A stretch of 6,015 nucleotides of DNA from Bacillota bacterium (GCA_003486705.1 DNGE01000018.1:1290-7304), one strand, 5' to 3'; numbered from the stretch's first letter, positions 1 to 5,394 are shown. A program made the numbers and translations. Notes: generated by a model from the letters alone, not told the origin.

Positions 1-295
1 TGTTCAGAAGTTGTTGTTCAAGATCCGTTTTTTTAAATGTCAAAACTTTCTGAACTAAATCTAATTCTTTTTGTTCGGCCATGACTTCAGCATAAACACT
101 TTTATATTTTAAAATACATAGAATAATAAATATTCCTAAAAAGCCAATCCACACGTAATGTGTTATGTCCCATTGGTCAATAGTTAAGGTAAATGTCACC
201 GTTAGTTGATAAACAAAAAAACTTAAAAATAGACACGACATGAGCATAAACAATAATAATTGGAAATCTTGATGACGAGTTTTTTGTTGATTCAT
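1..295 (-). CDS. Partial membrane protein of unknown function (5' end; runs off left edge)
   Basis: The frame is open for 98 codons from ATG at 295 to the window edge, with GAGAGGTGA as ribosome binding site about seven bases upstream. I do not recognise the family. Residues 1-10 are polar (MNQQKTRHQD). Residues 11-34 form one hydrophobic segment and about 48-63 a second, joined by a short loop containing an acidic/Trp stretch (IDQWD). From about residue 66 the chain becomes charged and heptad-like (AEVMAEQKELDLVQKVL), as in a cytoplasmic coiled coil after a membrane hairpin. That layout fits the input end of a histidine kinase, a GGDEF protein or a sporulation membrane protein, but the catalytic part lies outside the window. 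Its upstream region carries a sequence close to the sigma-G consensus, so forespore expression is inferred. It is divergent from the DUF92 gene. Confidence 0.75.
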   Translation of the reverse strand, partial: MNQQKTRHQDFQLLLFMLMSCLFLSFFVYQLTVTFTLTIDQWDITHYVWIGFLGIFIILCILKYKSVYAEVMAEQKELDLVQKVLTFKKTDLEQQLLN

Positions 296-324
296 ATCTT
301 TCACCTCTCAAATGGTCTTATATT

Positions 325-354
325 TAGTATGACAATTTCACAATTATTTATACA
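325..354 (-). promoter_or_regulatory. Sigma-G (or sigma-F) type forespore promoter for the left partial gene
   Basis: On the minus strand, TGTATA (354-349) and CATACTA (331-325) are separated by 17 bases. CATACTA is a perfect match to the known sigma-G -10 element. TGTATA matches the -35 consensus TGMATA at five of six positions and also contains GTATA, the sigma-F -35. The predicted start near 318 leaves a leader of about 22 bases that includes the ribosome binding site, which is good geometry. A sigma-A promoter in the same region is less convincing. Confidence 0.55.
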
Positions 355-365
355 TTTATTGGTAA

Positions 366-408
366 TTGTTAACATAAATTTTAACATATGATAAACTATA
401 TTTATTAT
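366..408 (+). promoter_or_regulatory. Candidate sigma-A promoter region for the DUF92 gene
   Basis: Two overlapping readings are possible. One is TTGTTA (366-371) with TATGAT (387-392) and a short 15-base spacer. The other is TTAACA (381-386) with TATTAT (403-408) and a 16-base spacer, which would start transcription almost at the ribosome binding site. The palindrome GTTAAC (368-373) lies in the same place and could be an operator. The evidence does not decide between them. Confidence 0.3.
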
Positions 409-426
409 TAGTTGCGGGGGAGAGAA

Positions 427-1227
427 ATGATTAGTTTTGTAATTAATTTATTGTTAGCGTTTATGGTGTATGTATTGAAAATGTTAACGTTAAAGGGCAT
501 GATTTTAGCCGCCCTTATTGGACACTTAATTTTATGGGGCGGTGGCTTTGGCATGTGGTGTCTGCTTGGTGTTTGCTTTGTCTGCTCCTATTGGGCAACC
601 TATTATAAAGGAGAACGTAAATACCACCTGTATCACGTTCATGAAAAAGGGGGAACACGTGATGAGGTTCAGGTACTAGCGAATGGCTTTGTTCCAGCGG
701 TATGTTGTTTAATTTATGGTTTTGTTCCAAAACCCGTCTTATTAATTGTTGCAGCCATTGGGATAGCTTCAATTAATGCAGATACATGTGCATCAGAATT
801 AGGTGTGTTAAGTAAAACAGGACCGATCTCTATCTTAACGTTTAAAAAAATCCCAACTGGCATCTCAGGGGGGATTACATGGTTAGGAACGTTCTCATCG
901 TTTATGGGGTCATTTATTATAGCACTTTGTTTTATGCTGTGGTATCGGTTATTTATTGACACACACGTTGCCTTTATGTCTCATTTAGTCTACATTACAC
1001 TCTTTGGTGTTTTAGGTAGTATAATTGATAGTCTGCTCGGAGCGTTAGTTCAAGTGAAATATCAGTGTGAAGTTTGCGGGGTGTTAACGGAAAAGCAATA
1101 TCACTGTGAGCGTCAAACGGTAAAAGTCGGTGGTTTTAAAGAGATTAATAATGATTGGGTCAATTTAATTAGTGTAGCGATTTCTTCGATATGTGGATTG
1201 ATTATTTATGGATTTATATTCAAGTAA
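427..1227 (+). CDS. DUF92 / TMEM19-family integral membrane protein
   Basis: The product has 266 residues with about six or seven hydrophobic segments. It carries the conserved blocks of the DUF92 (TMEM19) family: GTRDEVQVLANG (76-87), ADTCASELGVLSK (118-130), TGISGGITWLGT (144-155), GSIIDSLLGALVQ (197-209) and NNDWVNLIS (241-249). A CxxC followed by His-Cys (C214, C217, H226, C227) resembles a small metal knuckle seen in bacterial members. The plant member VTE6 is a phytyl-phosphate kinase; the substrate of bacterial members is not settled, so an isoprenoid or lipid phosphate role is only inference. I chose ATG 427 because GGGGGAG (416-422) lies five to ten bases upstream. A TTG at 412 in the same frame lies upstream of that site and is unlikely to be used. 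The gene appears monocistronic, ending directly at a terminator. Confidence 0.9.
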   Translation: MISFVINLLLAFMVYVLKMLTLKGMILAALIGHLILWGGGFGMWCLLGVCFVCSYWATYYKGERKYHLYHVHEKGGTRDEVQVLANGFVPAVCCLIYGFVPKPVLLIVAAIGIASINADTCASELGVLSKTGPISILTFKKIPTGISGGITWLGTFSSFMGSFIIALCFMLWYRLFIDTHVAFMSHLVYITLFGVLGSIIDSLLGALVQVKYQCEVCGVLTEKQYHCERQTVKVGGFKEINNDWVNLISVAISSICGLIIYGFIFK

Positions 1228-1260
1228 AAAGGAACCTTCAACATTGAGGGTTCCTTTTTT
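1226..1260. terminator. Bidirectional intrinsic terminator between DUF92 gene and the 59-residue gene
   Basis: GGAACC (1231-1236) pairs with GGTTCC (1249-1254). The stem extends inward through a G-U pair and TCA/TGA to a four-base loop (ACAT, 1241-1244). The plus strand has a T-run after the stem (1255-1260) and the minus strand has one from the A-run at 1226-1230. It overlaps the DUF92 stop codon and serves both converging genes. Confidence 0.9.
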
Positions 1261-1283
1261 GATCTATTAGATTTAAACGCGTA

Positions 1284-1463
1284 TTATAATTGACGGCGCA
1301 TATCTTTTTCGCGTTTCTCTTGTTGAGATTTTAAGTTTTGTGAAGCAGGATTTGTCATTTTTTTGACATGACGACTTAAGTCTGCATCTCCAACACCAAA
1401 TTCAACATCAACTTTGTTAGGATTCGCAGCGTTCATAGGTGAACCCATTTCATTTTTTCCCAT
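1284..1463 (-). CDS. Small hydrophilic protein, 59 residues, possible spore protein
   Basis: ATG 1463 is preceded by a perfect GGAGGT (1476-1471) with seven bases of spacing. A start 21 bases further upstream in the same frame precedes that site and is rejected. The product is highly charged, has no hydrophobic segment and has a basic C-terminus (KSQQEKREKDMRRQL). I do not firmly recognise it. The stretch DVEFG..DADLSRHVKKMTNPASQN loosely recalls the repeat of gamma-type small acid-soluble spore proteins (EFA.ETD.Q.VK..N..S), and Asn/Gln/Ser/Lys richness without Cys or Trp fits such proteins. The resemblance is weak and could be compositional. The upstream sequence allows a sigma-G-like promoter, which would agree. 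It converges on the DUF92 gene and shares its terminator. That it is a real gene is likely; the spore assignment is speculative. Confidence 0.75.
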   Translation of the reverse strand: MGKNEMGSPMNAANPNKVDVEFGVGDADLSRHVKKMTNPASQNLKSQQEKREKDMRRQL

Positions 1464-1499
1464 GAGGTAAACCTCCTTTCGCACTATTCTTATTTTACA

Positions 1500-1534
1500 A
1501 TCATATTATGTGAAGTTTTTGTGATAATTATAAA
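1500..1534 (-). promoter_or_regulatory. Promoter of the 59-residue gene (sigma-G-like or sigma-A reading)
   Basis: Two overlapping readings exist on the minus strand. The sigma-G-like one is TTTATA (1534-1529), 18 bases, CATAATA (1510-1504), where the -10 fits CATnnTA but the -35 lacks the G. The sigma-A one is TTATCA (1527-1522), 16 bases, TATGAT (1505-1500). Both put the start of transcription about 15-25 bases before the ribosome binding site. Confidence 0.35.
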
Positions 1535-1669
1535 AGGTAAATAATATAATGCAGAGGAAATAGTTTTTCATCTGCTCATAAATAGTTCATGTTTAGTAAT
1601 GTGGTTAAAACATTTAAGAGGAATAAATTAGTGAACTAGCCACTTATGAAAAAGGAGGGATGACTTTAG

Positions 1670-1723
1670 ATGACAGAGATAAAACTTCACTTAAGTGTGA
1701 TGATTTTCACAGGAATGGCCTGA
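1670..1723 (+). other. Possible short peptide ORF or remnant of a decayed gene
   Basis: ATG 1670 follows GGAGGG (1654-1659) by ten bases and opens 17 codons (MTEIKLHLSVMIFTGMA) before TGA at 1721. A second ATG at 1660, in another frame and directly after the same site, opens 22 codons to TGA at 1726-1728. Such a strong site with no long frame suggests a regulatory peptide or, more likely, the start of a lost gene. No homology is recognised. Confidence 0.2.
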
Positions 1724-1900
1724 GATGATAGGAGATTAAAAGAGTTGAATAATATGTGAAGTGAAGTTTAGAATCTTAATAGAATATGACGCACCATATA
1801 TCAGGAATCTCTTTATCTTTTATTAGGAATGCATTTATATATGTGAGGTGTATTGCATAATGATGTGTTTTATAAGCCTTAACTGAAGTGGCGTTTGTAT

Positions 1901-1928
1901 TTGACAGTGAGTTAAAGTCATCTATGCT
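1901..1928 (+). promoter_or_regulatory. Candidate sigma-A promoter of the sigma-factor gene
   Basis: A perfect TTGACA (1901-1906) is followed after 16 bases by TATGCT (1923-1928, four of six matches). Transcription would begin near 1935, giving an unusually long leader of about 178 bases before ATG 2113. A weaker alternative nearer the gene is TTGAAA (2032-2037), 18 bases, GATAGT (2056-2061). Confidence 0.4.
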
Positions 1929-1981
1929 TTTATCGAAAGTAGGAAGCCCGGATAAGCCATCCAATCGGAGTAGCTTTTAAA

Positions 1982-2026
1982 AAGATGAACTGATCTAGGA
2001 GTACTTAGTCATGTCATAATCATCTT
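1982..2026. other. Inverted repeat / hairpin in the sigma-factor leader
   Basis: AAGATGA (1982-1988) pairs with TCATCTT (2020-2026). Inside it TGA-t-CTA can pair with TAGTCA around an eight-base loop. On the plus strand only AT-rich sequence without a T-run follows. On the minus strand the stem is followed by five T (1983-1979), as in a weak terminator. It could be leader structure for the sigma-factor mRNA or a terminator for antisense transcription. Confidence 0.3.
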
Positions 2027-2112
2027 AAAATTTGAAAATAGATAGGTTAAAAACGGATAGTATGTAAGTAGGAAAACACGGTTAGAGATTTAATAATGAA
2101 GGGGCGTATCGG

Positions 2113-3111
2113 ATGAAACATCTGGGGGCAATTAAAAATAACAAAAAGAGAAATACAAAAAAGCAACACTCGGTTATTAATAACTCAAATCTGGGGGAGG
2201 TTAATAGCAAGATGAGTCAAGTTAATTCAAATTCATTAATGAAAGACAATCGTATTCAAACAAATAATTTATTAATGCGAAAGCATGGAAATGAGTATCA
2301 ACATAATTTAGAGTATTTAAAGAAATATCGTCTTGAAAATGATCAAGACGCGTTAGAATGGTTGATCTTTAATAACACAAATTTAGTGCATAAAATTATT
2401 GGGAAATACACTAAAATTTATCAACATAAATTAGATTATGATGATTTGTTTTCAGTTGGAATTGAGGGGTTGCTTAAAGCGATTGAGAAGTTTGATTTCT
2501 CATTTGAAAATAATTTTTCAACGTATGCTACGTATTGGGTAAAACAAGCAGTTACACGAACAATTGCTGATGAAGGGTTCACAATTCGCATACCTGTTCA
2601 TATGTTTGAATCGATTAATCAAGTGACGCGCTATGAGCAAAAAATTGACCAAGACAATGAAACCGTTGTTGTAGATGAACTTTGTGATAATTTAAATATT
2701 CCGCTTGAAAAATACGAGACAGTAAAAAAAGTTCAAACCTATATGCTAAAACCAACCTCACTTAATGGATTTGTTTCAAAAGAAGATGAGGACACTGAAT
2801 TACAAGATTTAATATCAACTGAAAACGAGTCATTGATGGAAGGGATGTCACGCTTGTATGAGAGTCCTGAAAAACGCGTGATGGACGAAGATTTAAAAGC
2901 TTATATGGATAAAATGATTTTAAGCTTAAATCCACGTGAACAGTTTGTTATTACGCATCGTTTTGGATTAAATGGAGTAGACAAAAAGACACTTGAAGAG
3001 ATTGGAGAAATAGAAGGGGTAACACGAGAACGCATTCGCCAAATTGAAGCCAAAGCGATGCGCAAACTGAGAACCTTGTTAATCCGATACAAAGAATATG
3101 TCATGAGCTAA
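2113..3111 (+). CDS. RNA polymerase sigma factor, sigma-70 family, RpoD-like without region 1.1
   Basis: The 332-residue product directs RNA polymerase core to promoters. Residues 1-55 are a polar Asn/Lys/Ser-rich tail. Region 2 spans about 76-155, with DLFSVGIEGLLKAIEKFDF (111-129) and STYATYWVKQAVTRTIAD (136-153), the -10-recognising and melting part. Region 3 begins with TIRIPVHM (157-164). Region 4 covers about 270-325, with LNPRE..V..HRFGL (272-286) and the helix-turn-helix TLEEIG..EGVTRERIRQIE (293-312), which closely matches RpoD and so predicts a TTGACA-like -35. It resembles group 1/2 factors more than the sporulation factors. The acidic 1.1 region is missing and the region 2-to-4 linker is divergent (E/D-rich, 223-240), so an accessory factor is more likely than the primary one. 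AAGGGG (2099-2104) supports ATG 2113. GGGGGAGG (2193-2200) before M34 (ATG 2212) is a plausible second start. The gene stands alone between its promoter and terminator. Confidence 0.93.
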   Translation: MKHLGAIKNNKKRNTKKQHSVINNSNLGEVNSKMSQVNSNSLMKDNRIQTNNLLMRKHGNEYQHNLEYLKKYRLENDQDALEWLIFNNTNLVHKIIGKYTKIYQHKLDYDDLFSVGIEGLLKAIEKFDFSFENNFSTYATYWVKQAVTRTIADEGFTIRIPVHMFESINQVTRYEQKIDQDNETVVVDELCDNLNIPLEKYETVKKVQTYMLKPTSLNGFVSKEDEDTELQDLISTENESLMEGMSRLYESPEKRVMDEDLKAYMDKMILSLNPREQFVITHRFGLNGVDKKTLEEIGEIEGVTRERIRQIEAKAMRKLRTLLIRYKEYVMS

Positions 3112-3134
3112 GACTGTTGTTTTATATTAATGTG

Positions 3135-3168
3135 AGAGCGACCCATTATTTTGGCGTGGCTCTTTTTT
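3135..3168 (+). terminator. Intrinsic terminator of the sigma-factor gene
   Basis: AGAGC (3135-3139) pairs with GCTCT (3159-3163). The stem continues past a G-G mismatch through AC/GT and CCA/TGG with one bulged C, closing on a TTATTT loop. A run of six T ends at 3168. It lies 24 bases after the stop codon. Confidence 0.85.
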
Positions 3169-3221
3169 ATATTTAACCATTTTACGTTTCAAATGTTTTT
3201 TTCTTATTAAAAAGGAAGAAC

Positions 3222-3251
3222 GTGACATCGATGTGATACAGTAATTAAAAT
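3222..3251 (+). promoter_or_regulatory. Candidate sigma-A promoter of the pirin-family gene
   Basis: GTGACA (3222-3227) matches TTGACA at five of six positions and TAAAAT (3246-3251) matches TATAAT at five of six, with an 18-base spacer. Transcription would start near 3258, about 77 bases before GTG 3335. Confidence 0.5.
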
Positions 3252-3334
3252 AACGTTTTAAAGGAGTGAAGGAGCTTGTAAATTGCAATACTAAAATGAT
3301 GAAGATGGAAGTGATTAAAGATAGGAGGGCGTTT

Positions 3335-4039
3335 GTGCTTAAAAAAATTGATCACACGTTGTTAGGAACCGCATATCATACACGATTACAAAGTATCTTT
3401 CATTTTTCTATGGCAGATTATTATAAGCCTGGCAGAACTCATTTTGGATGTTTAAAAGTCATTAATGATGATTTAATTCATGTGGGAAGTGGCCATGATT
3501 TACATAAACATAAAGAGGTGGATATTTTGTGTTATGTCGTTGATGGGACGCTCACGCATGCTGTAAAAGGTGATGGTGTTAAGACGTTAGTTGAAGGCGA
3601 TATGTATTATATGATGGCAGGTCAAGGGATTGAACATGCTGAGGTAAATTGGGGAGAGACTTCTGTGAGACTATTACAGCTTTGGTTTAGTCCAGCAAAG
3701 AAAAATAAGGAACCGGGTGTTGCCTATGCGACCTTTAACAACGTACATGACCGTAATAAGTGGGTCTGTTTGGGAAGTCGTGTTACAACCTCTGCTATAT
3801 TTGAGATGAATCAAGCAGTTGAGGTCTTTATATGTGAATTAGAGGTGAAGCAAGACATTGAATTTAATGTTAAAAAAGATGAGCAAGCGTATTTAGTTCA
3901 GATAAAGGGACAGGCAAGAATTAATGATGTGGAATTAGCTGAAAAAGATGGTTTAGAGATTTATGAAGAAAAAATTAGGCTTATCGCATTGCGTCCCTCG
4001 TTGTTTATTATAGTCGTGATGGATAAGGAACATATTTAA
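3335..4039 (+). CDS. Pirin-family bicupin protein (YhhW-like)
   Basis: The 234-residue product is a cytosolic metal-binding bicupin. The N-terminal run LKKIDHTLLGTAYHTRL..IFHFSMADYY aligns with the pirin/YhhW start (HTFSFA.YYDP). The first cupin holds HKHKEVDILCYVVDGTLTH (57-75) and GDMYYMMAGQGIEHAE (89-104), placing the four metal ligands at H57, H59, H101 and E103, as in pirin and E. coli YhhW. The second cupin lacks ligands, as usual. Some members are quercetin 2,3-dioxygenases; the natural substrate here is unknown. The start is GTG 3335, preceded by AGGAGGG (3323-3329); this gives the family's usual length of about 231-234 and puts the conserved N-terminus at residue 2. An in-frame GTG at 3266 would add 23 unrelated residues and its AAAGGA abuts the codon. 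The gene is monocistronic with its own promoter and terminator. Confidence 0.9.
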   Translation: MLKKIDHTLLGTAYHTRLQSIFHFSMADYYKPGRTHFGCLKVINDDLIHVGSGHDLHKHKEVDILCYVVDGTLTHAVKGDGVKTLVEGDMYYMMAGQGIEHAEVNWGETSVRLLQLWFSPAKKNKEPGVAYATFNNVHDRNKWVCLGSRVTTSAIFEMNQAVEVFICELEVKQDIEFNVKKDEQAYLVQIKGQARINDVELAEKDGLEIYEEKIRLIALRPSLFIIVVMDKEHI

Positions 4040-4087
4040 TTGTCACCAATTATTATAAACAGACATAAGTTATATTGTCCCCATACA

Positions 4088-4140
4088 AAAAACACACGAT
4101 TCGCAGTTTCCTGAGCAGGAATTTTAAATCGTGTGTTTTT
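4088..4140. terminator. Bidirectional terminator between the pirin gene and the spore-coat operon
   Basis: A perfect 14-base inverted repeat, AAAAACACACGATT (4088-4101) and AATCGTGTGTTTTT (4127-4140), gives T-runs on both strands. The 25-base interior contains its own small stem, TTCCT/AGGAA (4108-4112, 4117-4121) with a GAGC loop, so the whole folds as a two-tier hairpin. It lies 49 bases after the pirin stop and 11 bases after the coat-gene stop. Confidence 0.9.
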
Positions 4141-4151
4141 CTTATTCCTTG

Positions 4152-4535
4152 TTAAATGTTAAGGAATTTAACCGTAATTTTGGCTAGAAGATCAATAGCA
4201 GCTTGAACAACTACATCAAGTTGCGCTTGGATTTGGTTAATGGTAATATTGTCACTACATTCAATAACAACACGTTCACGTTGTCTTTGAAGAACGGAGA
4301 GTTGTTGTGAAATTGCTTGTAAACCTAAAACGTCAGCGTCATCGCCTGCGAAATCAAAGGCAATTAGAACTGCTTCAAGGGCAGCTTCAATTGCGAGTTG
4401 TAAAACAACAACAGCTTGTGCTTCAACTTGTGTGACAAGGATTGCGTGTGAATTTTTAATAATTAAAGATTGATCTTGGACTTGTCCTACAAATGCGCTA
4501 TTACGGATAGATTGATCGGGTGTAAAGTATGCCAT
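4152..4535 (-). CDS. Spore coat protein X/V (CotX-like) family, second paralog
   Basis: The 127-residue product carries two copies of the CotX/CotV coat domain. The first copy is about residues 19-62 (QSLIIKNSHAILVTQVEAQA) and the second about 84-127 (RERVVIECSDNITINQIQAQ). Each is a beta-like I.NS..I.V.Q pattern followed by an Ala/Leu-rich helix. In Bacillus subtilis CotX and CotV belong to the insoluble outer coat/crust; a structural coat role is inferred from that. At 127 residues it is close to CotV (about 128) and shorter than CotX (about 172). It has a single Cys (C93). ATG 4535 lies eight bases after GGGAGG, and the upstream GTG at 4544 overlaps that site and is rejected. It is the last gene of the operon, 39 bases after the paralog, and runs into the terminator at 4140-4088. 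Confidence 0.87.
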   Translation of the reverse strand: MAYFTPDQSIRNSAFVGQVQDQSLIIKNSHAILVTQVEAQAVVVLQLAIEAALEAVLIAFDFAGDDADVLGLQAISQQLSVLQRQRERVVIECSDNITINQIQAQLDVVVQAAIDLLAKITVKFLNI

Positions 4536-4574
4536 AGGTGTCACCTCCCACTTGAGGATATGGATGAGTTTGAA

Positions 4575-4964
4575 TTAGACTTCAAGAATTTTTGCAGTTA
4601 TTTTTGCGAGTAACTGAACAGCAGCTTGAACAGCAAGTTCAATTTGAAGTTCAATTTGGTTAACGGTGATATTATCGCTATCTGAAATAACAACGCGTTG
4701 ACGTTCAATTTGAATCGCACGTAAACGTTGAGAAAGTGCTTGAAGACGACTTGCATCTAAGTCATCGCGCGCATCGATTGCGATAATGATTGCTTCAATC
4801 GCTGCGAGGATTGAAGCTTGAGCAGCTACAAGAGCCTCGAGTTCTGCTTGGTTAACTAAAATAGAATGAGAGTTTTTAATATATAACCCTTGTTCTTGGA
4901 TTGAAGTTACAGCGGCAGTGTTTTCAGCTGTTTGGCTTGCACCAGTAGAGTAGAAAGTTGGCAT
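4575..4964 (-). CDS. Spore coat protein X/V (CotX-like) family, first paralog
   Basis: The 129-residue product is a clear paralog of the gene just downstream: the same order, the same two internal repeats (about 21-64 and 86-129) and near-identical landmarks such as YIKNSHSILVNQAELEA and VVISDSDNITVNQIE. It lacks cysteine, so disulfide cross-linking is not expected. The Ala-rich helices between the repeats are amphipathic rather than membrane segments. The role is structural in the outer spore coat or crust, by analogy with CotX/CotV. ATG 4964 follows GGGAGG (4978-4973) by eight bases. An in-frame GTG at 4973 overlaps the site, exactly as in the paralog, showing that the leader was duplicated with the gene. 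The stop of an upstream ORF is 39 bases away, which points to one transcript. Expression in the mother cell late in sporulation is inferred. Confidence 0.88.
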   Translation of the reverse strand: MPTFYSTGASQTAENTAAVTSIQEQGLYIKNSHSILVNQAELEALVAAQASILAAIEAIIIAIDARDDLDASRLQALSQRLRAIQIERQRVVISDSDNITVNQIELQIELAVQAAVQLLAKITAKILEV

Positions 4965-5003
4965 AGTGGTCACCTCCCTAATAGGAGTAAATGGGGTGGA
5001 TTG

Positions 5004-5246
5004 TTAGTTAGAGTTATCGATGGCAACATCATCTAAAATAAATGGGTTCGAGTTGAGGTTGATGGGTGCTTCAATGTTTAAGGGGGGGGGTGAATTAGTA
5101 TATAGTTTAGATTCTAGTTGATACCATTGAATAGTTTCGCACACATAATGATTGAAGTTAGGAATGTTGTTACTCGTATTTTGATGGATGTTGACTGCGT
5201 GAGGAAGATATAAACGTTATCTTGGTTGATGTGTGTTTTCTACCAT
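5004..5246 (-). pseudogene. First ORF of the coat operon, interrupted by an in-frame TAA
   Basis: From ATG 5246 the frame reads MVENTHQPR, then TAA (5219-5217), then stays open for 70 codons to TAA at 5006-5004. That open run is unlikely by chance in DNA this AT-rich. The product is Asn-rich and polar (e.g. VNIHQNTSNNIPNFNHYVCE, LNIEAPINLNSNPFILDD) with a Pro-Pro-Pro encoded by nine C. No CotX repeat is present and I do not recognise a family. The 39-base gap to the next gene equals the gap between the two coat genes, so it belongs to the operon. There is no clear Shine-Dalgarno before ATG 5246, and the only later in-frame start candidate is GTG 5144, also without a site. Decay of a coat gene by a nonsense mutation is the likeliest reading; a sequencing error or an unannotated start after the TAA are alternatives. 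Confidence 0.5.
5082..5090 (-). repeat. C9 homopolymer (G9 on plus strand) inside the first coat-operon ORF
   Basis: Nine identical G on the plus strand, nine C on the coding strand, encode exactly three Pro codons in the open frame. Gain of one base would lead to TGA within a few codons, removing the last 25 residues. It is by far the longest G/C run in the window. Confidence 0.85.
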
Positions 5247-5259
5247 TCATATCTAATCA

Positions 5260-5286
5260 TATAGTATTCACAATGACATTTTATGT
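5260..5286 (-). promoter_or_regulatory. Weak sigma-K-like promoter for the coat operon
   Basis: On the minus strand ACA (5286-5284) and AATACTATA (5268-5260) are 15 bases apart. The -10 matches the sigma-K pattern CATAnnnTA at all fixed positions but the first. Such short elements arise easily in AT-rich DNA, and the predicted start would leave almost no leader before ATG 5246, so support is weak. The coat function of the operon makes a mother-cell promoter likely in this area. Confidence 0.25.
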
Positions 5287-5339
5287 ATGGGTCAAAGTAG
5301 AGTGACGCAAATTTTTAGCAGGACTTTTTAGGATATTGT

Positions 5340-5368
5340 TTAACAAGTAAATATACGGATGTAATAAT
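5340..5368 (+). promoter_or_regulatory. Candidate sigma-A promoter for cardiolipin synthase gene
   Basis: TTAACA (5340-5345) and AATAAT (5363-5368) are 17 bases apart, each matching its consensus at five of six positions. Transcription would begin near 5375, giving a leader of about 200 bases that includes the short frame at 5395. Confidence 0.45.
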
Positions 5369-5394
5369 ACATAAAGATGAGGGGGCGTTGTTTA

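Larger units (their letters stand above)
1536..2098. other. Long gene-poor region upstream of the sigma-factor gene
   Basis: No frame on either strand gives a convincing gene here. The plus strand carries a very strong Shine-Dalgarno, AAAAAGGAGGG (1649-1659), followed by ATGs at 1660 and 1670 whose frames close after 22 and 17 codons. An inverted repeat TAGTTCA/TGAACTA (1583-1589, 1632-1638) flanks the AT-rich start. A TTGACA promoter lies at 1901 and a hairpin at 1982-2026. A 62-codon minus-strand frame (1964-1776) has no ribosome binding site and no recognisable protein features. The content fits a decayed gene plus the promoter and long leader of the sigma-factor gene. Confidence 0.5.

Noticed and set aside
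412..426. TTG 412 as start of the DUF92 protein
   Set aside because: It lies before the GGGGGAG ribosome binding site that serves ATG 427.
515..962. Two minus-strand frames inside the DUF92 gene (515-772 and 714-962)
   Set aside because: They overlap a clearly conserved gene and have no ribosome binding sites or recognisable domains.
1776..1964. 62-codon open frame on the minus strand beginning MDGLSGLPTF
   Set aside because: It has no ribosome binding site, no recognisable domain and unremarkable composition, and it overlaps the predicted promoter of the sigma-factor gene. A frame of this length can occur by chance.
1719..2010. Fragments resembling TPP riboswitch elements (CTGAGA at 1720, GAACTGATCTAG at 1988)
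   Set aside because: The two pieces are about 270 bases apart, the other conserved elements are missing and no thiamine gene follows.
2901..3104. Minus-strand frame inside the region 4 end of the sigma-factor gene
   Set aside because: It is the antisense shadow of conserved sigma-70 coding sequence.
3266..3334. N-terminal extension of the pirin protein from GTG 3266
   Set aside because: Its Shine-Dalgarno touches the start codon and the added residues match nothing in the family; GTG 3335 fits better.
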